Below, piece after piece: positions 9,059 through 18,089 of a stretch of 64,000 bases of DNA. Within the stretch, counting starts at the first letter, position 1; each line of letters opens with the position of its first letter. This DNA is from Actomonas aquatica (GTDB lineage Bacteria; Verrucomicrobiota; Verrucomicrobiia; Opitutales; Opitutaceae). The position numbers and the translations under genes were made by a program. The notes under the pieces are model-generated. The model worked only from the letters and a program-made list of their open reading frames with translations, was not told the DNA's origin and ran no database searches. The DNA lies in assembly GCF_019679435.2 (NCBI RefSeq), contig NZ_CP139781.1:2294001-2358000 (forward strand). The letters are read 5' to 3'.

Positions 9059-11047
9059 TTGCCGACAACCGACTCAGTCTGCCCAGCTCCCGTGCCACCC
9101 CGTGCCGCCGCTCTCAGTCGCCGGGCGGGTTGGGGTCTCGCAGCGCTGTTGTTGTTGCATGCAGTGCTCGCGCTGTGGGGCATCCGGAGCACCGGCGTGA
9201 CCAACGATGAGACCGCACATTTGACCGCCGGCTACGCGTATTGGAAATTTGGGGACTACCGGCTTCAGCCCGAGAACGGCAACCTGCCACAACGTTGGGC
9301 GGGCCTGGCCCTGTTACCCGCGCAACCTCGTTTGGATCCCCACGCCGCCTCGGAGCTTTGGCAACGCTCGGAAGTCTGGTTGATCGGCAACCAGTTCTTT
9401 TTCGCCGACGGCAACCCCATCGACCAATTGCTGTGGCGCGCCCGCACTTGGATGTTGTTTTGGCCGTTGGCCCTGGGCGGACTGGTATTTTGGTGGTCTC
9501 GCCGCCTTTGGGGAGAAAACGCCGCGCTGTTTTCGACCGCGTTGTATGTGGTAAGCCCTACTGTGTTGGCCAATGGCCCACTCGTGACCTCAGACACCAC
9601 CGCGGCTTTCTGGTTATTGTTGTCCTCTTTGCTGTGGTGGCGCGCGCTGGGGCAGGCCACGCCGGGCCGAGTAGCCGCCAGCGTATTGGCCACGAGCCTC
9701 GCTTTTGTCGCGAAGTTCTCGTGCGTCCTCCTGGTGCCCATCTTCGCCGCCATGGCGTTACTCCACGGGGTGCAACACCGGCGGGACTGGCGGCGCGCGG
9801 TCGGTCTCGGGGCGTTGCACGCCCTGGGCATTTGGGTCGTCATCTGGCTCGCCTTCGGACTGCGCTTTTCGCCGGCGGGCGACGGCATGCCTCCGCTGGA
9901 GAAATATTTTCTTCCTTGGTCCCAACTACTCGAAAACGACGGGGGCTTGGCTCCGCTGATTCAGGCGGTGCGGGAATGGAGACTCCTTCCCGAGGCCTAC
10001 ATCGAAGGGTTTGCCCACGTGCGCTACCAAGGAAGCGCCCGCGACGCCTTCCTCTTCGGTGACTATCGCAGCACGGGCTGGTGGTGGTTCTTTCCCGCGA
10101 CCTTTTTTCTAAAAAGCACCATCGTAGAATTGCTGGTGGGCGGGGCGGTCGCAGCGACCGCTTTGACCGCGCTCGCTCGCGGAAAAATTCGCCACCTGCC
10201 GCGTGCCGCCCCGATCGCGCCGCTGGTGGTTTTTGCCGGCGTATACCTCGGCTTTTCGATCTTGAGTCCTCTGAATATCGGTCACCGCCACATCCTTCCG
10301 CTGTATCCGATTTTGTTCATTCTGGCCGGCGGTCTGATCGCCCGCCTCGGAGACTGGGGAAAGCGCCTGGCCATCGCCCTGCCACTGTTTTCGTTACTCG
10401 GGACGCTAAGCGTCGCGCCGCACTACCTTACGTTTTTCAACCGACTCAACGGCGGTCCGGACCGCGCGTGGACCAAGCTGGTGGACTCCTCCCTCGACTG
10501 GGGCCAAGGGCTGCCAACTCTCGCCAGTTGGGTTGAGCGGAATCGTCAAAGCGACGAGCCGGTTTATGTTTCGTATTTCGGCAGCGACAACGTCGCCTAT
10601 CGCATGCCGGAAGCCATTCGCCTCGCGCCCATCTACGAGCACTACCAACTGCGCCCCTGGGCTCCGCTGGAGCCGGGACTATACTGCATCGGTGCCACTA
10701 TGCTGCAGGATGTTTACAGCCCGTTTCGGGGCGAATGGACGGCGGAGAAAGAGGCGGCCTACCGGCAGCTGCGCACGACGATCCTGCCGGAGATGGCCGC
10801 AGGAACCCGGTCCGCGAATATCGTGGATTTTGGCTACTTCGGCTCGGAGCCCCTCTGGCGCTTGGACCGTCTGCGCTTCAACCGCCTCACTGCCTATTTG
10901 AAAATGAAACCGCCCCTCGCGGTCGTCGCTCACAGTGTGCTCGTCTTTCGGCTCGACGCGGAAGAAGTGAGGGTGGTCACTACCGGCTCTCCCGCCGAGT
11001 TGGCCGATTTGATGGACCAGGCTCGCACCGCCGACAGGGCGTTTTAG
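9059..11047 (+). CDS. PMT/ArnT-like glycosyltransferase, paralogue of the next gene
   Basis: Start taken as TTG at 9059, preceded by AGGA at 9 bases; GTG at 9092 is an alternative. Gives 662 residues. After the first helix comes GVTNDETAHLTAGYAYWKF, the acidic DE(x)xH loop of the PMT_2/GT39 group, then LQPENGNLPQRW. About ten hydrophobic helices follow, then a soluble region with DSSLDWGQGLPTLASWV and YCIGATMLQDVYSPF. The product is clearly homologous over its full length to the next gene, so this is a tandem duplication. Confidence 0.78.
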   Translation: MPTTDSVCPAPVPPRAAALSRRAGWGLAALLLLHAVLALWGIRSTGVTNDETAHLTAGYAYWKFGDYRLQPENGNLPQRWAGLALLPAQPRLDPHAASELWQRSEVWLIGNQFFFADGNPIDQLLWRARTWMLFWPLALGGLVFWWSRRLWGENAALFSTALYVVSPTVLANGPLVTSDTTAAFWLLLSSLLWWRALGQATPGRVAASVLATSLAFVAKFSCVLLVPIFAAMALLHGVQHRRDWRRAVGLGALHALGIWVVIWLAFGLRFSPAGDGMPPLEKYFLPWSQLLENDGGLAPLIQAVREWRLLPEAYIEGFAHVRYQGSARDAFLFGDYRSTGWWWFFPATFFLKSTIVELLVGGAVAATALTALARGKIRHLPRAAPIAPLVVFAGVYLGFSILSPLNIGHRHILPLYPILFILAGGLIARLGDWGKRLAIALPLFSLLGTLSVAPHYLTFFNRLNGGPDRAWTKLVDSSLDWGQGLPTLASWVERNRQSDEPVYVSYFGSDNVAYRMPEAIRLAPIYEHYQLRPWAPLEPGLYCIGATMLQDVYSPFRGEWTAEKEAAYRQLRTTILPEMAAGTRSANIVDFGYFGSEPLWRLDRLRFNRLTAYLKMKPPLAVVAHSVLVFRLDAEEVRVVTTGSPAELADLMDQARTADRAF

Positions 11048-11069
11048 TCGCAGACCTGCAGTTCTTCCG

Positions 11070-13046
11070 ATGATGCAATCTCGTCCCATTTCTCCGCGCC
11101 TCCTCGCAGCGTGCGTAACGACCCTGCTGGCCTTGCACGCCTTGCTGGCCACGTGGGGACTGCGGCAGGTCGGGGTGACCCACGATGAGACGGCTCACCT
11201 CACCGCCGGCTACGCGTATTGGAAATTTAATGACTACCGGCTGCAGCCGGAGAACGGCAACCTGCCCCAGCGCTGGGCCGCGCTGCCCCTGCTCGCCTCG
11301 GCACCGCACCTTGACCCCGCAGCGTCGCCAGAGCTCTGGAAACGCACCTCGGTGTGGGAGATCTCCGACGATTTTTTCTTCGCCAGCGGCAACGACCACG
11401 AGTCGATGCTGTGGCGCGGCCGCCTGGCGATGCTGTGTTGGCCGCTGTCGCTCGGTGTGCTGGTGTTTGTATGGTCCCGTCACTATTGGGGAAACCGGGC
11501 GGCGCTGTTTTCACTGGGAATGTGGGCGGTGTGCCCGACGATTTTGGCCAACGGTCCTCTGGTCACCTCGGGCACGACCGCTGCATTCTGGTTGCTCGCC
11601 GCAACCGGTGCGTTCTGGCAGGCCTTGCGCCGAGGCGGGCGTTGGATCCCGCTAAGTTTGTTGGCCACCGGCTTCGCGTTTGTGGCCAAGTTTTCCTGCG
11701 TGCTGCTGGTGCCTATATTTGCGGTGCTCGGGTTATGGGACGCGCTGCAGGCGCCGAGCGGCAGGCGAGACTGGCGACGTCTCGGTCGCTGGTCGCTGCT
11801 CATGGTGGCGCACGCCTCGGCCGCGGCAGCAGTGATCTGGATGAGTTTCGGCCTGCGTTATCCCGCCGCAGCCCCAGGGATGCCCCCCCACGAACAGTTT
11901 ATTCTTACGTGGGAGGAGATGCTCTCTTGGAAAGGCCCGGTGACCGCCGTGATCCAATTTGCCCGCGATTGGCAACTCCTGCCAGAGGCTTACATTGAAG
12001 GCTTCACTCACGTGCGTTATCAAGGCTCGGCCCGCGGAGCATTCCTCGCCGGAGAGCTGAGCACGACGGGTTGGTGGTGGTTTTTCCTGGCCACCTTCGC
12101 CTGGAAGAGCACCTCGGCAGAACTACTCCTGACTTTCCTGTGCGCAGTTTTGGGGCTACGCCGACTGGCACGGTCGGGGACCAGTTTGGTCAGCGCCCAG
12201 TTGACCCGTTTTGCGCCCCTCATCGTCTTCGTGGCAGTGTTCGGCTCGTTCTCCCTCATGAGCTCTTTGAACATTGGGCACAGGCACATCCTCGCCCTTT
12301 ATCCGGTTCTATTTATTTTGGGCGGCGGCGTGGTGCAGTGGATGCCTCGCCGCGGACGAGCAGGACTCATCGCTCTGCCGGTCCTGTCTCTCGCCGGAGC
12401 GCTGACCGTCGCGCCGCATTACCTTACGTTTTTCAACTATCTATCCGGCGGTCCAAAGCAGGGTTGGCACAAGCTTGTCGACAGCTCGCTCGACTGGGGC
12501 CAGGGCCTGCCGGCATTGGCGACTTGGGTAAATCAGCATCGGGAGCCGGACGAGCCCTTGTATGTCTCCTATTTTGGCAGCGACTCGCTGAGTTATCACC
12601 TGCCCGACGCCATCCCCTTTGCGCCGATCTACGATCACTATCGTCCACGTCGCTTCGAGGAGCTGAAACCCGGGCTCTACTGTATCGGAGCGACCATGCT
12701 GCAGGATATCTTCAGCCCGGTAAAAGGCCCATGGACGGCGGATAAGGAAGAGAGCTACCGACGCGGGATGGCTTGGGCGCGGCGGCAGCTTGCCCAAGGC
12801 ACCCTGGAAAACCGCATCATCGATTTTGGTAGGGAGAACACCGAAGGTCTATGGCAAGTTGAGCGCCTGCGTTTCGCGCGCATCGCCCGCTACCTGCGGG
12901 TTCGCCCGCCCGACGCCATCGTAGCCAATGCGACGATGGTCTACCGTCTGAATGAACTGGAGATAAGCGCCTTGGTCGAGGGTCCGCCGGAAGCCGTGTC
13001 ACTCCTCATCGAGGCAGCCGAGCGCGGCGAAATCCTGGGACAATAG
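11070..13046 (+). CDS. PMT/ArnT-like glycosyltransferase, paralogue of the previous gene
   Basis: 658 residues. Carries the same loop GVTHDETAHLTAGYAYWKF and the same order of blocks as the upstream gene (LQPENGNLPQRW, ANGPLVTS.TTAAFWLL, KFSCVLLVPIFA, LNIGHRHIL.LYP.LFIL, DSSLDWGQGLP). Expected to move a sugar from an undecaprenyl-type lipid to an extracytoplasmic acceptor; acceptor not identifiable. The convergent gene on the other strand ends only 7 bases downstream, with no room for a separate terminator. Confidence 0.78.
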   Translation: MMQSRPISPRLLAACVTTLLALHALLATWGLRQVGVTHDETAHLTAGYAYWKFNDYRLQPENGNLPQRWAALPLLASAPHLDPAASPELWKRTSVWEISDDFFFASGNDHESMLWRGRLAMLCWPLSLGVLVFVWSRHYWGNRAALFSLGMWAVCPTILANGPLVTSGTTAAFWLLAATGAFWQALRRGGRWIPLSLLATGFAFVAKFSCVLLVPIFAVLGLWDALQAPSGRRDWRRLGRWSLLMVAHASAAAAVIWMSFGLRYPAAAPGMPPHEQFILTWEEMLSWKGPVTAVIQFARDWQLLPEAYIEGFTHVRYQGSARGAFLAGELSTTGWWWFFLATFAWKSTSAELLLTFLCAVLGLRRLARSGTSLVSAQLTRFAPLIVFVAVFGSFSLMSSLNIGHRHILALYPVLFILGGGVVQWMPRRGRAGLIALPVLSLAGALTVAPHYLTFFNYLSGGPKQGWHKLVDSSLDWGQGLPALATWVNQHREPDEPLYVSYFGSDSLSYHLPDAIPFAPIYDHYRPRRFEELKPGLYCIGATMLQDIFSPVKGPWTADKEESYRRGMAWARRQLAQGTLENRIIDFGRENTEGLWQVERLRFARIARYLRVRPPDAIVANATMVYRLNELEISALVEGPPEAVSLLIEAAERGEILGQ

Positions 13047-13053
13047 GGCGCAT

Positions 13054-14931
13054 CTAAGGCAGCTTGCGAATCCACTCGTTGAGGGCGTCGACATCGAGTT
13101 TGACCTCTTCGATGCCTCCGGTGGGAGAGTCCAAATCCAACGTTTCCTGGTATTTACCCCACTGCAGGATTTGCTCCGCATCCACGGCCGTCACACGACT
13201 GACCCGGATCACATACGTCGGCGCGAACGTTTGTTCCATGACCGGCTCGAGCGTGAGCGCCGGACCATAATCGTGGACCGCCGAAATAAAACGTCCTCCG
13301 GTCGCGAGATCCACGATCACGCGTTGGACCACATACACGTCGTCGAAGGTGCCTTGCTCAAAATGAAACACAAACTCCTCTCCGCGCTTGGCCAAAGTGT
13401 AGGGATTCAGCGCTGATTGGTTGTGCAAAAACCACATGAGGTCTGCCACCGGGTCGATCACCAGAATCCGCCGTCCTGCGGCAGTCTGTTGCGCCGCGAA
13501 ATCGCTGAGCCAATTGGTGGTCCGAGCCGCATAATTTTCGGCGTTATACTCCTGTCGGGCGATAGCCGGAACGGACCAGCCCAACCACTGAAAAGCCGCC
13601 AGGCCCAAGAGAATCCACCACCGTCGCGTCAGGCCCGGCACCTTGGACCACACCCAAACCATGGTCAGGGCCAAAAGCAGGTGTGTGGGAAGCGACAATC
13701 GCCGAATGATGGGATCATCCCATTTGCCCCAAAAATAGCAGAGCATGAGCACCGCGTGCAGCGTGAGGCCAATGATCGCGATCAGTAGAGCCGTGTCCCG
13801 GGGAGACTTCTGCCAATACTCGCGGCCCTTCTGGTAGATCAGCAGGCCCGCAAACCCCATGGCCAGAATCCCCAGCAGTGCGAGCAACCACGCGTTCGGC
13901 TGCGAACCATCGAAGGTGAAGAAGAAATTCAGCGCATGCCCGACATTGTCATAGAAATACTGAAAACCGAAAGGAGAGGTCGCCCCCTCCACGTCCTTCA
14001 ACTGCCACGAGGCTTCGCTGAGCTTGAAGACATTTTGCAGCCAAGGCACCGGGAGCAGGAGCAAGGGAGCTGCCATGGCGCTAAAGGGCAGCAGCATACG
14101 ACCGGCGCGCCACCAACCGTAAAGAATCACCCCCGCCACCGGCACCACGAACAGGGCGGATTCGTAACGCACCTGGGCGAGGAGGATCGTTGCATATATC
14201 AGCGCCCCCATCCGGTCGCGATGCTCAGGCTGTTCGGCAAAACGCATCCCCAGCCACACCACCAAAAGAATCATGACCATGTTGAGCAGTTCGAATCCTG
14301 CTCCGGCCGCATTCTGAATAACCAGCGGCACCAGACATATCCAGGCGACCAGAGACACCCCCGCCCAATAGCCGCCCAGGCGATGTCCGATCAAAAACAG
14401 CAAAGCCGTCAGCGCGACTGACAGCAGTCCATTCAGGATAAAAACGTTCTCGACGCGATACCCCGTGGTGTCGTGCAACAGCGTCAACAGAAACGGGAAC
14501 GTCAAAGGGCGCTTGTCGACGCGTGAGTTGAGCGTGACGAAATTTCCCCCGTAGTCGTAGGCCCGCAGCACAATCGCCCCAGACCGGTATTCGTGCAGCT
14601 GTTTGGCCGTCGAACAGAGCAGGAACTCATCGGCGATGATCTTGAAGCCGTGCTTCTCCTGCACCTGCAGGTAAAGGGCTGCGAGACCGACCACGAGCCA
14701 CACCGGCCAAGCCCGCCACACCCGCCGCAATCGATCCCCTGCCCCGATCGCGGTCCACCACCCCAAGGCTTCCCGAACCAGGTGAAAAACCAGTCCGCCA
14801 AAACTGATCGCAACAAACCAATACCCATAATCGCGAACGGCTTGGACAGCTTGAGCCGGGGTTAAGGTGATAAAGCCAAGCAGGACCGCCAGAAGCCCCA
14901 CCAACACAAACAAAACCACGCGTCTGTTCAT
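13054..14931 (-). CDS. GT-C-like membrane glycosyltransferase
   Basis: 625 residues from the ATG at 14931; a GTG six codons upstream lies inside a terminator hairpin and is less likely. About twelve hydrophobic helices. The loop after helix 3 contains FKIIADEFLLCSTAKQLHEY, an acidic ADE loop, and later DKRPLTFPFLLTLLHD, both seen in GT39/GT83-like proteins. The soluble C-terminal part ends in a strongly acidic stretch. It lies directly downstream of the pilin gene, separated by a terminator whose T-run touches the start codon, so expression may be limited to read-through. Confidence 0.7.
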   Translation of the reverse strand: MNRRVVLFVLVGLLAVLLGFITLTPAQAVQAVRDYGYWFVAISFGGLVFHLVREALGWWTAIGAGDRLRRVWRAWPVWLVVGLAALYLQVQEKHGFKIIADEFLLCSTAKQLHEYRSGAIVLRAYDYGGNFVTLNSRVDKRPLTFPFLLTLLHDTTGYRVENVFILNGLLSVALTALLFLIGHRLGGYWAGVSLVAWICLVPLVIQNAAGAGFELLNMVMILLVVWLGMRFAEQPEHRDRMGALIYATILLAQVRYESALFVVPVAGVILYGWWRAGRMLLPFSAMAAPLLLLPVPWLQNVFKLSEASWQLKDVEGATSPFGFQYFYDNVGHALNFFFTFDGSQPNAWLLALLGILAMGFAGLLIYQKGREYWQKSPRDTALLIAIIGLTLHAVLMLCYFWGKWDDPIIRRLSLPTHLLLALTMVWVWSKVPGLTRRWWILLGLAAFQWLGWSVPAIARQEYNAENYAARTTNWLSDFAAQQTAAGRRILVIDPVADLMWFLHNQSALNPYTLAKRGEEFVFHFEQGTFDDVYVVQRVIVDLATGGRFISAVHDYGPALTLEPVMEQTFAPTYVIRVSRVTAVDAEQILQWGKYQETLDLDSPTGGIEEVKLDVDALNEWIRKLP

Positions 14932-14965
14932 AAAAAAAACCGCCCGCACGGTGTGCGGACGGTTT
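14932..14965 (-). terminator. Intrinsic terminator of the pilin gene
   Basis: On the - strand an 11-bp GC-rich hairpin with one mismatch and a 3-base loop is followed by eight T residues. The A tract pairs partly with the T tract on the other side. It sits about 25 bases after the pilin stop, and the T-run abuts the ATG of the next gene. Confidence 0.85.
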
Positions 14966-14988
14966 GGAGATTGAAAACCAAAAACGAC

Positions 14989-15336
14989 TTACTGGAGGTA
15001 GGTCATCGTGCGGGCGCCAGCGATACCGGTAACGGTGATCGGGGTGCCCTGGGTGTAGGTGGTCGGGTAGGTCTCGCTGGCCACGGTGGACAGGGACTTG
15101 ATGTAGTTGGAAGCACCCACGAGGACGGTGATCTCAGCCGTGGAGGTGCCGTTCTCGAGGAAGTATTGGTCAGCGGCGGAACCGAGCTGGCGCATGTTGT
15201 TCAACACGGCCTTGTCCTGGGAGGACTGACGGACCTTCTGGAAGGCCGGGATGGCCATGGCAGCGAGGAGACCGATGATGACCACAACGATCATGATTTC
15301 GACGAGGGTGAAACCTTTGGAGGAGGAGCGTTTCAT
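14989..15336 (-). CDS. Type IV pilin/pseudopilin-like protein
   Basis: 115 residues from ATG 15336; upstream residues in the open frame are not pilin-like. The N-terminus MKRSSSKG|FTLVEIMIVVV is a class III prepilin signal: cleavage by prepilin peptidase after Gly8, Phe at +1, Glu at +5, then a hydrophobic helix ending in AMAIPAF. The short C-terminal domain contains a basic/aromatic stretch and Thr-rich strands (TYPTTYTQGTPITVTG). No other pilus genes are nearby, so pilus subunit versus type II secretion pseudopilin cannot be decided. Confidence 0.88.
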   Translation of the reverse strand: MKRSSSKGFTLVEIMIVVVIIGLLAAMAIPAFQKVRQSSQDKAVLNNMRQLGSAADQYFLENGTSTAEITVLVGASNYIKSLSTVASETYPTTYTQGTPITVTGIAGARTMTYLQ

Positions 15337-15597
15337 AGGATATCTGGATGTGTTTATGATGATAATAGTGCCCGACGTGCGGGCGATCTCTCCGATCAAG
15401 CGTCCGCCCTTGACATACCGCAAGTTCAATCTCGCAAACGATTTGTGCGTATTTTTACCCAAATCGGGCTGAGCCCAACTCCCTATCAACTCGGTAGTAA
15501 CTAGAACCATTCGGCCCTGTAACCACCATACGCCAGCATTTTGCGTTTTTTCACCCTAGCTCTCTCCGCGAATTCTCGTCCTATTAACCCCTGCAGC
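15337..15597. promoter_or_regulatory. Divergent intergenic region between pilin and DUF481 genes
   Basis: 261 bases with no credible ORF. It must hold the promoters of both divergent genes. It is locally AT-richer than its surroundings around 15345-15370 and 15440-15470. No promoter box is clear enough to place. Confidence 0.4.
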
Positions 15598-16674
15598 ATG
15601 CAGCACTTTTTCCGCCTCCGACTCCCTTTCCTGCTCAGCGGGTTGGTTCTCGCGGTGGCCAACGCCGGCCACGCCGCTGAACTCCTCCTCACCAACGGCG
15701 ATCGTCTCACCGGCCTGATCGTGAATCGCACCGCCGAGGCCGTGGTCTTGAGCTCCACTATGCTCGGCGAGATCGAAATCCCGGTCGCAAATATCGACCG
15801 CATCGACACGGAGAGCGGCTTGAACACCGACCCAATCCCGGAAGAAAAACCGGTTCAGGCTGAAGAGACTCAGGTCGTCAAAGCGAAGCCTCAGCCGGCC
15901 CCACCAGTGGCCCCGCCCACTCCCAAACCAGATTCCTCTCCGACTCCCGCCGCCGACACCTTCTTCTCATTCCTCAATCCCTGGTCCGGCAAACTGGAGC
16001 TGGGCTTCCGCCAAATCGACGGTCGCACCGACGCCACTCACTTCGATTTCCGCGCCTCTGCCGAAAGCAAAATGGGGCGCAACTCGCTCAAAGCCTCCGC
16101 TCGCCTGCTCTATAGCGAACAGGACACCAAGGTGACCAACGAGCGCTACGACGGCAGCTTCCGTTGGCGCCGCGAACTCGGTGAACGCACCTTCGCACAG
16201 ACCCTCACCAGCTACTACCGGGACCCCATCAAGCTGATCGACAACAACTGGGAGCAGAACGTCGGTGCCGGTTATCGGCTCTTCAAGAACGACGACCATA
16301 CCATCAACGTTGGTGCCGGTCTCACCGCCCAATACCGCCAGACCAACATCGACGACGGCAGCGTCTACGCCCTGGTCGAGGTCTTCCAGGATTACAGTTA
16401 CCAGATCAGCGAAAAGGTGAAGTTCTCCCAAAACGCCGTTGCCCAATACTCCCCCGACGGCCAGGCCCGCTTTATCTCGGTGGGCAACCAACCCTCCGTC
16501 GTCGATACCGGCGAATCCAACTACAAGCTGCGCTTCGATACCACCCTGCAGGGCACCATCACCCGCAGTATCTCGCTCAATCTGCGTTACGAATACGAGT
16601 TCGACAACGCCGTCGCGACCGAAGACGCCCGCGCCGATCAACGCATCATCAGCTCGATCGGCTACGGATTCTGA
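15598..16674 (+). CDS. DUF481 family outer-membrane protein (YdiY-like)
   Basis: 358 residues from ATG 15598, which gives a clean signal peptide (MQHFFRLRLPFLLSGLVLAV, cleavage near AGHA|AE). Residues 25-75 (LLLTNGDRLTGLIV...GEIEIPVANIDRI) form a small beta domain often found before DUF481. A Pro/Lys-rich linker (about 80-120) leads into a beta-barrel-like domain with alternating aromatic strands, ending in ISSIGYGF with a terminal Phe, typical of outer-membrane barrels. Related YdiY is called salt-induced; its exact role is unknown. Confidence 0.85.
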   Translation: MQHFFRLRLPFLLSGLVLAVANAGHAAELLLTNGDRLTGLIVNRTAEAVVLSSTMLGEIEIPVANIDRIDTESGLNTDPIPEEKPVQAEETQVVKAKPQPAPPVAPPTPKPDSSPTPAADTFFSFLNPWSGKLELGFRQIDGRTDATHFDFRASAESKMGRNSLKASARLLYSEQDTKVTNERYDGSFRWRRELGERTFAQTLTSYYRDPIKLIDNNWEQNVGAGYRLFKNDDHTINVGAGLTAQYRQTNIDDGSVYALVEVFQDYSYQISEKVKFSQNAVAQYSPDGQARFISVGNQPSVVDTGESNYKLRFDTTLQGTITRSISLNLRYEYEFDNAVATEDARADQRIISSIGYGF

Positions 16675-16703
16675 GCCTCACCGCCTGCGCGGCCACCGAC
16701 CCA

Positions 16704-17270
16704 CTACTTCGTCCGCTTACGTGCAGGGGCCGCTTTCTTGGCCGCCGTCTTCTTCGCCACTGTCGCCTTCTTCGCCGGAGCCTTTTTCGTGGCCGGAGTT
16801 TTTTTCGGGGCAGCCGTCTTCTTGGTCGCCGCTTTCTTGGTCGGGGCCTTCTTCACCGGCTTCGGCTTGGGCGGGTTCAGGAGGTCCTCCACCGAAATCT
16901 CTTCGGCGTCACGCCACAGTTGCTCGAGCTGATAGTTCTCCCGCTGTTCCGGCATGAACAGGTGGATTATGATCTGGTAGGCATCGAAAACGATCCAGCC
17001 ACTCCCGTCCCCCGACTCCACCCCGGCAATCGGCGCACCCGCGCCATCCAGCACGCGCTCGGCCTCGATCCGCAGCGCCCGCAGATGCGGGTTGGCCTGA
17101 CCGGAGGCGAGGATGAGATAATCGGTGATCGAGGAGTGCTCTCCCACCGCCAATACCCGCAAATCCTCGGCCTTTTTGGCGTCGAGGGCTTTAACGAGAT
17201 CGGCCAGCAAAATGCGCGGGTCGGGGAGCTTGGCCGCCGTGGTGGCAGCAGTTTTGGAACGTGCAGACAT
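16704..17270 (-). CDS. rsfS: Ribosomal silencing factor RsfS with Lys/Ala-rich tail
   Basis: 188 residues from ATG 17270, about 11 bases after the nadD stop. Residues 15-130 match the RsfS (DUF143) family: KAEDLRVLAV, SSITDYLILASG, SGWIVFDAYQIIIHLF. RsfS binds ribosomal protein L14 (uL14) and blocks 30S-50S joining under nutrient stress. Family members are usually 105-130 residues; here about 56 extra residues (133-188) consist almost only of K, A, T and P, like bacterial histone H1-like tails. The nadD-rsfS order is common in bacteria. Confidence 0.93.
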   Translation of the reverse strand: MSARSKTAATTAAKLPDPRILLADLVKALDAKKAEDLRVLAVGEHSSITDYLILASGQANPHLRALRIEAERVLDGAGAPIAGVESGDGSGWIVFDAYQIIIHLFMPEQRENYQLEQLWRDAEEISVEDLLNPPKPKPVKKAPTKKAATKKTAAPKKTPATKKAPAKKATVAKKTAAKKAAPARKRTK

Positions 17271-17280
17271 GGATAAGTGA

Positions 17281-17859
17281 TTAGCGGTATAGGCCGTTTT
17301 CACAGATGAACTCAATCGTCTTGTGGGGCATAAAATAATCGAGCGAGAGCCCCCGACACATACGTTCTCGCAGCTCCGTTGAGCTGATTTCGATTAAGTG
17401 ACCGTCACAACGATGCAGCCGCAACCCTTCCACTTCCGGCGGTTGCTTGGCCGGGTGACCGGGTCGTTCGAGGAAGATGAACTCGATCAACTGCGCCAGT
17501 TCCGTGATGTCCCGCCACTGCCCCAGCTTCGGCACCTGATCACCACCGATGATCCAAAACAGCTGCGCGTCCGGATACTTCGCCCGAAAGTGCCGCACCG
17601 TATCGATGGTGTAGCTCACGCCGCCGCGTTTGACCTCAAAATCCGACACCTCGAAACGGTGATCCCAGTCGATCGCCGCCTTTACCATCGCCACGCGGTC
17701 CTCGCCCGAGGCACTCACGTCGTAGTCCTTGAGCGGCGCCTGCGCAGCCGGCAGCAGCACCACGTGATCCAGTCCGTGCTGCTCCATCGCATCTTGTGCC
17801 GCGACCAGATGACCGAAGTGCACCGGATCGAAGCTTCCGCCCATAAGGCCAATCTTCAT
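17281..17859 (-). CDS. nadD: Nicotinate-nucleotide adenylyltransferase
   Basis: 192 residues from ATG 17859; the open frame extends further upstream but overlaps the tRNA gene. MGGSFDPVHFGHL carries the nucleotidyltransferase HxGH motif and ISSTELRERM is the ISSTxxR motif. It adenylates nicotinate mononucleotide to form deamido-NAD in NAD synthesis, in the cytoplasm. GGCGGG before the ATG can serve as ribosome-binding site. It is followed by rsfS in the same direction. Confidence 0.95.
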   Translation of the reverse strand: MKIGLMGGSFDPVHFGHLVAAQDAMEQHGLDHVVLLPAAQAPLKDYDVSASGEDRVAMVKAAIDWDHRFEVSDFEVKRGGVSYTIDTVRHFRAKYPDAQLFWIIGGDQVPKLGQWRDITELAQLIEFIFLERPGHPAKQPPEVEGLRLHRCDGHLIEISSTELRERMCRGLSLDYFMPHKTIEFICENGLYR

Positions 17860-17987
17860 CCCGCCGTTGTGGGGGGCATTCCGGGCGGCGGGAAGCGTGA
17901 AGTTCACCCTCCTGTAACCGGTGTGACGCAAAACCCGCCTTGTCTTGGCGCCGCACATCACGCTTAACACCCCTCTCCTCCGTCCGC

Positions 17988-18073
17988 GCCCCGGTGGTGG
18001 AATGGTAGACACTGGAGACTTAAAATCTCTTGCCCGTAAGGGCGTGCCGGTTCGAGTCCGGCCCGGGGCACCA
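17988..18073 (+). tRNA. tRNA-Leu (anticodon TAA)
   Basis: 86 nt. Acceptor GCCCCGG pairs with CCGGGGC, followed by discriminator A and an encoded CCA end. The anticodon loop CTTAAAA gives anticodon TAA. A long variable arm (TGCCCGTAAGGGCGT) marks a class II tRNA, and the T arm contains GGTTCGAGTCC. All signs agree with leucine. Confidence 0.97.
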
Positions 18074-18089
18074 CGCTTCGCTACCGCAT

